Assembly: GCA_002943765.1 (NCBI GenBank)
Contig: PQWQ01000017.1
Location: forward strand, 186,001 to 250,000
From: Psoroptes ovis
Taxonomy: Eukaryota; Arthropoda; Arachnida; Sarcoptiformes; Psoroptidae
Direction of reading: 5' to 3'
Length of the DNA stretch: 64,000 bases
The position numbers and the translations under genes were made by a program. Positions 56,304 to 64,000 of the stretch are shown here, piece by piece. A model generated the notes under the pieces. That model was not told the DNA's origin, did not search any database, and worked only from the letters and a program-made list of their open reading frames with translations. Position 1 is the stretch's first letter. Every line of letters starts with the position of its first letter.

Positions 56304-59300
56304 ATAATAATTGAATCAAACGTATCGGAACGCTTCCGAGAATTTCAACTCATTTTCTTCATTTAAAACTTCCTAAAAACAATTAAAATCATTCATATAA
56401 ACATTAAATTCATTTGTGATTATTTCAAATTTTCAAAATTTTCATAGAATATTCAATAAATTATCTCAAATTTCAAAGATTCCGAGCCATTCAAAGGAAA
56501 TAAAAATGAAATCTTCCATTCAATACAAATTCAAAGTTCAATTATAAACGAAATGACAGATTTTAATTCAGAAAATTCAATTTAAATTCAAAAATTCAAT
56601 TTACAACCCTTTACCCTTTAATTTGCATATGAAAATAATTGAAATTCGTATGATCATCATCATTCATTGATTGAATCATGATAATTGAATAAATTGTACA
56701 TGTATCTCCTCACCACCATCGCCACCACCACCACGACCATCACCAGATGTGTCCATCTTCGACATTGTCTTCGGTATCAATGTTTCAATTATGAATTATT
56801 TCAATGTTACCATGTTTTTTACGATGGAAAACAAAAGAACTTGAATTATCATTGAATGTCATGAATTCAATTGTTTCTTTTTTTTTAATTTTTCAATTAT
56901 CAAAGATTCAATTCTTCCATCTCCACCACCATCACCATCTTCACAATTATCATCATCGTCGTGTTCATTTAAGCTTAACCAGCATTAATTGTTGTTTGGA
57001 AAAATGAAATTCAGCAAAATTTCAAGCAAAAATTTCATGAATTGAATTCACGATGACACGAAGATTCTCCACTTCATTCAGACACAAATCGTTTGTACAA
57101 GTTGTCGAATGATGTACAATTAAATCACGCAAAGAACGATAACGATATGTACACACAGACACAGGCAAACACACAGACAGAGATACGGATATTATCTTTG
57201 CAGAAAATAAAATTCGTGCAAACATCGAATTTGTTTTGATTTGTTTCAATTTGAATTCAATGAATGCAACGAAATTCAGCGAAAAACACCTGTAATCAGG
57301 TGGTTTGGCTGAGTTTGACATTGAAATTTGAATTTAAATTGAAAAATACACCGAGAAGTAGCTTCTTTTTCTTTCAGAATTTTCAAATTTTTAAATTTTC
57401 CCGCCAAATCTTACGCTTGAAAATCTCTAAGTCAGATCAACACGAAATTTTCGATACTTGAAGCCAAGAAATCCAAGTAAGCCAAGTGATTTGGAAATCA
57501 AATCATGGATTGCAATTAATTCTTTAGGCCAATCTTTCATCAAAACCTTAAGGGTCATAACATTGAAAACATTGAAAATTGAAGCTGGAACACGCTGAGA
57601 TTTTGGACTAAAATTAGATCTTGAATACATTGAATACATGTTTTAATCAACAATTGTCATCGTTGATGATATGATCAAACGGGCTCACGCAATAAACTCA
57701 TTCATATTTTTGTAAATATGAATGAAAATATGAATTAAAACAATTCAATTTTTTTTAAGAAAATCAAGGACAAACAAATAAAGAAATTATATTCCAAAAA
57801 AAGTATTCTCAAATAAAATTCCAAAGCTTGATTCTCTTCATTATTATGATCGTAATGTTTCAATGATCATCATTTGAAACGAAACGAACATGGTGCAACA
57901 GCAAACATCGCCCACAACCATTGAAGACAAACGATCGTCTAAAGACAAAACACAAACGATCAAAGACAAAAGACGAATCATCGAAGACAAAAGACTTGTA
58001 TATGTCTTAATATCTTTAAGAAATATGTATTTCCATGGCTCCATACACAAACATTTACATCGAAAAAACATGTTTACAAACATCTGTATGCATGTACGAA
58101 ATTATCAAATATGTTTACAGTTATGAACAGAGGTTCAGTTATTCAGTTCTTCACCGCTGCTGCTGCTGTTGATGCTGTTCGTTATTATCTTCGTGTGAGT
58201 GGCCAGCGATCAGCAGCGAATGATCAGCAGCCAACAGCATCGTGTTTAGACAACGATTCGAGGAGCATTTCGAAGCATAATTCAAAGCAACGATTCATTG
58301 TTGTCTTGAACAGTTGTTCAACAACAACAACAACAACAACTAAACAGCCGAAGAAGCATCTGAAGAAATGGCCAAGAAGTTTACGGAAAAATTTTAGATT
58401 CAAACACATTCGAAAAACAATGGAAAACAATTGTGTTTGAATTGTATTTGAATTAAAATGTTTAAATATGACAAGTAAACACATAAACACACATATAAAC
58501 AAATCGAATAGATTCGAAGCAACAAGTTTCTCTTCGAACGATGTTTACCATTCATTCATTTACATTAAGACACAATTCACATCTACACATCCCGATCTCT
58601 CTCTCTCTCTCTCGGCGATGTTTTCTCTCCGATTCGCTATGAATACTGACACACAATGGTAGGTAAAACGATGGTAAATCATCAGTTCAACATCAACATC
58701 ACAAAGTCTCAAAATCAACAACAAAGTCTCACGAGAGACAAAAACTAGATCTTGTTTCTACTTATTCTTAGATCATCAACAACAACATCTAAGACCATTT
58801 GATTGTTGGCCATTTTTTGCTTAGTTTTGTTCCATATGATAAACACTGTTTGTTTTGTTTTGCCTTGTTTGTTTATGGTCAACAAGTTGATGTTGGAAAT
58901 TATCGTCGAATGTAATCAACATAATCAACAGTTAAACGTTTTACGCACAGGTGACCATTGACCATCGGTGTCCAAATGGTCCGAATCATCGATTGAATCA
59001 ATTTGTTTACTTTGTGCCAAGAAGGTTCGTGTGCTGCTGTTCGGCTCTGGCCAAGGTTCTTCGTTGTCTTAGTGTGGTCAGTGAGGTCATCAACCATTTC
59101 AGCCATTCCCTGAAGACGTTTTATGCGTTCATTGCCTCTGCATCTCTGGACAAACAACGATCCAAGTTTAATTTACATTAATTACGTTCATTGTTTGGTA
59201 AAATATCGTAAATATTCATGTCTTCGTGGTGAAAAAAACGGCCATAAAAAAACACAAATAAATCAAATCAAATCAAACAAACAAAAATCAAATAAAAAAA

Positions 59301-61872
59301 AATGACCAAAATGATGTGACATTTTCAATTTATTTGACCTGAATAATTTGTTTTTATTTGTTCAATTAATTGAAATCATTCAAATCATTTAAAAGCATTC
59401 AAAGTCTTCCATTCAAAATCTTCAAAGTATTCAAAGTCTTTATTCAATTTCAAAGTCTTCAAAGCGTCCATTCAATTTTAAATCATCATCTTCACTCACT
59501 GTACATTATCACCATAATGAAATTGCCAATTTCAGTGACATTTTCGTTTATATTTCATTCATTTCTACTCATTTAAATTATTTAAATTTTAATTGTTTTC
59601 GTATTTAAATGTACGTACGTAAATGTCCTGTATTTGAAGTGACAACAAGATTTGTTGAATCAGCAAAATTTTGTTTTTGTCCATCATCAAAGTCTTCATT
59701 GAATTGAATTGAATTAAATTCATCCATTTATAAGATGATTACAAAGTTGTTAGATGCGACCATAAATTTAGTGTGAAAAAATGAAAAGAAAATGACGCAT
59801 AGATGATAATGGTTATAATCATTCGATGACCTCGAACTTTTAATTTTTTTTTTCGACTTAAAAATATTCTCAGATCATTTCATCATTTCATAATAATCGC
59901 ATTATAACTACTATCGCATCAATCAACTATTTTCAGCGATTGTCATCATTTTTCGAATGTAAAAGTCTTGAAATTTCAAAAAATAGATAAATTTTGCAAT
60001 CAAAAATTAATTACAGGTTAGTTTTGTTTATGCTTGATTCAAGTGAATTAAATTTAATCGCTGGTTATGAATAATGAAAAACTTCCAGGGTCATACGAAA
60101 ACCTTTGACCGAGTTTGATTCAATCAATTCATGGTGACCCACCAGCCTTTGATTCAGGCAAAAGGTTATAGCCTTTCGGCCACCGAAATTCTAGCAGTTA
60201 AGTAATCCATGATTGAAGGGCTATACATCCTTATAAAGGCATCAAATGGTAGCAGTTGTTTGAATCAGTCTTCTAGGAAAAAATCGATCAATCAAATAAA
60301 TCGAATTAAATTCAATTCAATTCCGGGGAAAAAGTTTTCAAAATCAATTTTGACTCAATATGACATAAACAGCAATGATAAGTGAAGTGATGATATCATC
60401 ACCAAAAAAGCGATGCTCAACAAGAGATGATGCATCATTGAGTATTATCTTCAAAGTATATACCGGAAAATTTTGTTCAAAAACTGACAAATAGCCTGCT
60501 ATTTTTAGCCTTATCGAAGAGTTACAAGAGTTTCTACTGAATTTTAAGCTGAATCTCGATGCTCTAAAAATAAACTTTTATTTTGATCATCATTCATTTA
60601 TTATTAATATCTGTGTGAATGATCATGATATCGTTATATATCGACGCCTGAAGATGATTTGAGATTAATAAATTTCAAAAAATTATGAAATTTGATTAGA
60701 CTTCAGAACTCGGAAAACTAGCAATGTGCATTATACAGGGGCGCCTGAGCGGAGCCTTTCGAGTGCAAAGCTCTAAATTCATTTATTTTTTTATTTCAAA
60801 ATCAAGATTCATTTGAAAAAATAATTGATGGTTGGTCGATGGGATTATTGTTGATTCGCGGGAAAAAACATTGCAAAATCGACACGAAAATAGAATCCTC
60901 GGCGATTCTAAGCGGTCGAAGCTAATCAATCGCCGATAGTTCGGCCAATTGATTCCCGAATTTCCCAATCTATTTACCGATGGAAATAACTCCCGAAAAA
61001 GTGTCAAATTTGCTCACGGAAACATTGTTTCTTACAGTCTTAGACTTAAACTCGAAGACTTTGACTGTTAAGAAGTGAAATTCGATCATTTTTGACACCT
61101 TTAATTGTATTAATTAGGTGTTCGATCGAAGCAAAGTAAAACATGTTAACCTTTGAAACGCACACAGAGGATGGTCATCGATGATGACCTTTTTTGGTTG
61201 AACGACCTTTGAGCTTTTCACACATTTTTTTTTTGGATGCTGTGAAAGTCTTCACCAAGCTTTAAATCAAGCAAGCTCTGAACAAGCTTGCTCGATGATT
61301 CAATCCTTCACAAGTCTTCAGGAAACGATGTCTTCAAATGCTATTCGAAGCAATCGAATGGTGATTCCCAAATTTGGACATCGGAAAATTTGTACGTCGA
61401 ACATGCTTAAGAGTACGTGTTGTCACGATAATTATCATTGATTCATTCATTCATAAATACACAAAAGGTGGGTGATTTGAAGATATTTCGAAAAAATATT
61501 CACTTGTCAAGGTTTTTATTTGATTTGAAATTTTAAATTTAAAATTAAATTCAATGAAGAAATTCATAAAGAAATTCGAAGAAATCTTTCTTCTTTGATG
61601 ATTTGAACACCTGTTGATTCAATATTTTGATATTTTTAATGTTTCGATGTTCATCATCATCATCATCATCATTGATAATGCCAAATTTGGCAGCGTAATC
61701 AAAGGCTTTTCCCCAGTTGTATGGCTGCGTTTTTGTTTGTTGATGATTAATTTTTCAATGATTTACTAATTTCAATTTTTTAATTTTAGAACTTGCTTCA
61801 AAGTTTAAACCCTTGGATAACCCCGAAATAACCCTGTTTTGTGCCAAAACTCGAATCGATACAAATGTCAAA
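56304..61872. other. 5.6-kb intergenic region; no supported gene
   Basis: AT-rich, with scattered short open frames lacking domains. It contains a CT microsatellite near 58600 and a piggyBac-like terminal fragment at about 60736-60774 (GGCGCC and GAGTGCAAAG). TATAAAG at 60232 may be a distant promoter for the downstream ZP gene, and an acceptor TTTTAG at about 61789 could begin its leader exon. Confidence 0.45.
60232..60238 (+). promoter_or_regulatory. Candidate TATA box upstream of the second ZP gene
   Basis: TATAAAG with an ATCAGTC initiator-like site about 30 bases downstream. The gene's first visible codon is 1.6 kb away, so a spliced leader would be needed. Confidence 0.25.
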
Positions 61873-64000
61873 ATGCAATCAAATTTGAATCGTAGAAAGC
61901 TGGATACATCCGACACACCAAAACTGCCAATGGTAAGTCAAGTTGTTCAAAGATATTTTTTTACAAGGTACATACCCTTCAAATCAGCTACCTATCGGCT
62001 ACTTGATAATCATAGCTTGTTTTACCCTTGTTTCCATACCCTTTAATTATAACCTTTTCAGAATTGATCTATGAATTATTCATCGAATCGAATCGAAGCT
62101 ATGTTCGACCTAGTAACACTATTATCTTGTCGGAAGACAATCAATAATTTAAATACATCAAATTATAGCCTTGTAAACTCATGTAAATCAATGAATTAAT
62201 CATTTATTTATTTATTTTCAAAGCAGAAATTTGTGATCAATTCATCGTCATTGAACCAATCATCTTCACATCATCATCATCATCATCATCATCAACAATC
62301 GAATTCATTGAAATTTAATTCGAAATTATCATCATCAATTCATATCTGGTCATTATCATTGATATTATCATTATCATTACCATTATTATTATCATTATTA
62401 TCATTGATTCATTTCACATCATCACAAGTATCTGCCAATTCAATTGTCGGTGTTCATGTTGAACATTTTCCGAACATAAATACTAACAACCAAAACAATT
62501 ATCGACTCATTGATGATCCGAAAAATTCGAATAATGAAAAATTGAATGAAATTACATCGTTCGGTACATCTTCGGTCGATATTAAACCAGGTAAGTTTCG
62601 GTGATTTTCAATTATTTTTGATTATTTTCGGGTATTTACCATGATTTTCCATGATTTACGATGAAATTCACGGAATTATCTTCGGTAAAAACATCCATGA
62701 CCGCGAAGTCAATGCTTTATTCGAACGGTTTTAAGACTTTTTCTTAGATTTTAAGACTTTTTTCTTTGAATTTTTGAATGACATCAAACAAACAAAGGTC
62801 GACGTGAGATCAAAGATTCTAAATGAACAATGAATGGTCAATGGCAGAAACAGGATTGTTCATGTCATGTTCAATGATGTTCATGATTTACTTGTTCATA
62901 TTAATGATTTACTTGTTTATTTTCATTTATAAATTCAAAGACATTCAAATTCTTTTCCCTGATTTTAATCACCTTGATTTCAATTCAAATGTCATTCATT
63001 TCATTTGAATTCAAATGATTCCTTTAATTAATTAGTATTCATTGAATTTCGGCGTTTGGAAAAATGAAAACAAACAACAACCTTAAAGAATGATGATCAT
63101 CATTAGCCTTTGACCTCGTAAATCATGAGATGATTCATTATCTGCTCATATTTACATTAGTTTTAATGATCATTTTGCAACTCGCGAATGGCCGCTGATG
63201 AACTCCAAGACATCCGAATCTGATTTAATTCAATTCGATTTAATTTGAACTTGTCAAATCATCGGAATATGTTTTGATCGGGATTAATTTGATTGATTTC
63301 ATTTTCAAATTTCAAATTCTGATTAATTAATTCTTTGATTCATTTTTATTCATTCTTTCGCACCGATTCAATTCCCAATAGATTTATTTGGTTTGATTAC
63401 CGAAGTAAATGTTGAATGTAATTCAAATACAATCAAATTATCGTTGATAGCACCACATTTGTTCAATGGTATGATTTATCCAAAAGGTTTATCAAAAAAT
63501 TCATCATGTATGCATGAATATTATGATGTAAAAGAATTTAATTATACACTGCCATTACGTGCTTGTAATACAATGTCAATGGATGTTGTAAGTACAATTT
63601 TCGATGAGAAAAATCATAATAAAATTGAATTAAATTTGATGTGATCTATTAATGTTTGTTTATTCGATTTATGATCAAATCATTTCAAAGGATGATGGAA
63701 TCGAATATTTCAATACAATAATCGTTCAACCACATCGACGACTGGTCACTAATCAAGGCCGTGGTTATCATATTCGTTGCCATTATCAAACCAAAGATAA
63801 ACGTATTACGAATGGTTATAATTTAACGTATGTTGTTTGATGATGATGATGATTAATACGATTAATTTTGATTTGATTTTATCTTCAAATTTTTATTGCA
63901 TTACATTGAAATCAATTCAAAAATTAGATTATCACCCGATATCAATGGCAGTAACGATACACAATCATTGTATGGACAAGCACCCGTTCCGACATCATCG
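61873..64000 (+). CDS. ZP-domain protein, 5' part, runs off right edge
   Basis: Exons 61873-61932, 62227-62590, 63382-63587, 63691-63827 and 63928 to the edge join in phase. The first Met used is at 61873; the frame is open upstream to about 61790, so an earlier start is possible. Residues about 56-83 form a long hydrophobic signal (anchor) after a His/Ser-rich stretch. The ZP module follows: EVNVECNSNTIKLSL, HLFNGMIYPKG, SCMHEYYDV, LPLRACNT, then NTIIVQPHRRLVTNQGRGYHIRCHYQ. This NGxIYxKG ... NTIxVQ ... LVT ... Y-x-x-x-C pattern is that of cuticular ZP proteins of the Dusky/Miniature/Piopio type, which shape apical matrix. It is unlike the ZP gene at 19811, so the two are not recent duplicates. 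The ZP-C half, cleavage site and anchor are beyond the window. Confidence 0.85.

Noticed and set aside
57844..58502. Several 75-110-codon frames on both strands
   Set aside because: Overlapping, repetitive (CAG/CAA/GACAAA runs) and without domain or promoter support.
1..64000. CRISPR arrays, prokaryotic operons or phage-like modules
   Set aside because: None present. The splice structure, tRNA intron position and protein families are eukaryotic.

Overview
The window looks like nuclear DNA of a small-genome arthropod, most likely an acariform (astigmatan) mite. The evidence is: AT-rich sequence; introns of roughly 50-80 bases with GT...AG ends inside otherwise compact genes; Asn/Gln/Ser/Asp homopolymer runs in proteins; secreted zona-pellucida (ZP) cuticle-type proteins; mariner- and piggyBac-type short elements. 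The organism call is an inference, because no taxon-specific marker is present. Exon joins were worked out by hand from splice sites and reading phase.

Layout. 0-10 kb: a broken BED-like zinc-finger fragment at the left edge, a small-GTPase-like protein that has lost its nucleotide-binding motifs, a Flower-type calcium channel, mitochondrial isoleucyl-tRNA synthetase, and a decayed HMG-box/Merlin-transposase locus. 10-16 kb: serine palmitoyltransferase long-chain subunit 2 head-to-head with a ZNHIT2-like zinc-finger HIT protein, which converges on cytosolic malate dehydrogenase. 16.9-18.3 kb: an unrecognised low-complexity protein with an N-myristoylation motif. 19.8-37.1 kb: one ZP-domain gene, proposed to be split by a 15-kb intron that holds 11 of the 15 mariner-type MITEs. 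38-46 kb: a secreted Ala/Gln/Pro-rich structural protein, an unrecognised tail-anchored acidic protein, an ABCG (White-type) transporter with two intron-bearing tRNA-Ala(AGC) genes inside one of its introns, and a paralogue of the secreted structural protein. 48-51 kb: a peptidase M2 (ACE-like) enzyme and the proteasome/TREX-2 small acidic subunit SEM1/DSS1. 54.8-56.3 kb: a purple acid phosphatase. 61.9-64 kb: the 5' part of a second ZP gene, cut by the right edge.

The genes do not form an operon-like unit. They mix housekeeping functions (tRNA charging, sphingolipid synthesis, malate metabolism, proteasome, R2TP-type assembly) with secreted or apical-surface proteins (two ZP proteins, two related structural proteins, ACE-like peptidase, acid phosphatase). 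The strongest unexplained signals are (1) a family of at least 15 roughly 80-bp perfect-hairpin MITEs with mariner-like ends and three internal-sequence subfamilies, (2) two 148-bp TTAA-flanked piggyBac-type MITEs, (3) a pseudo-GTPase, (4) an inverted tRNA-Ala pair inside a transporter intron, and (5) CTCF-like motifs confined to the gaps between genes.
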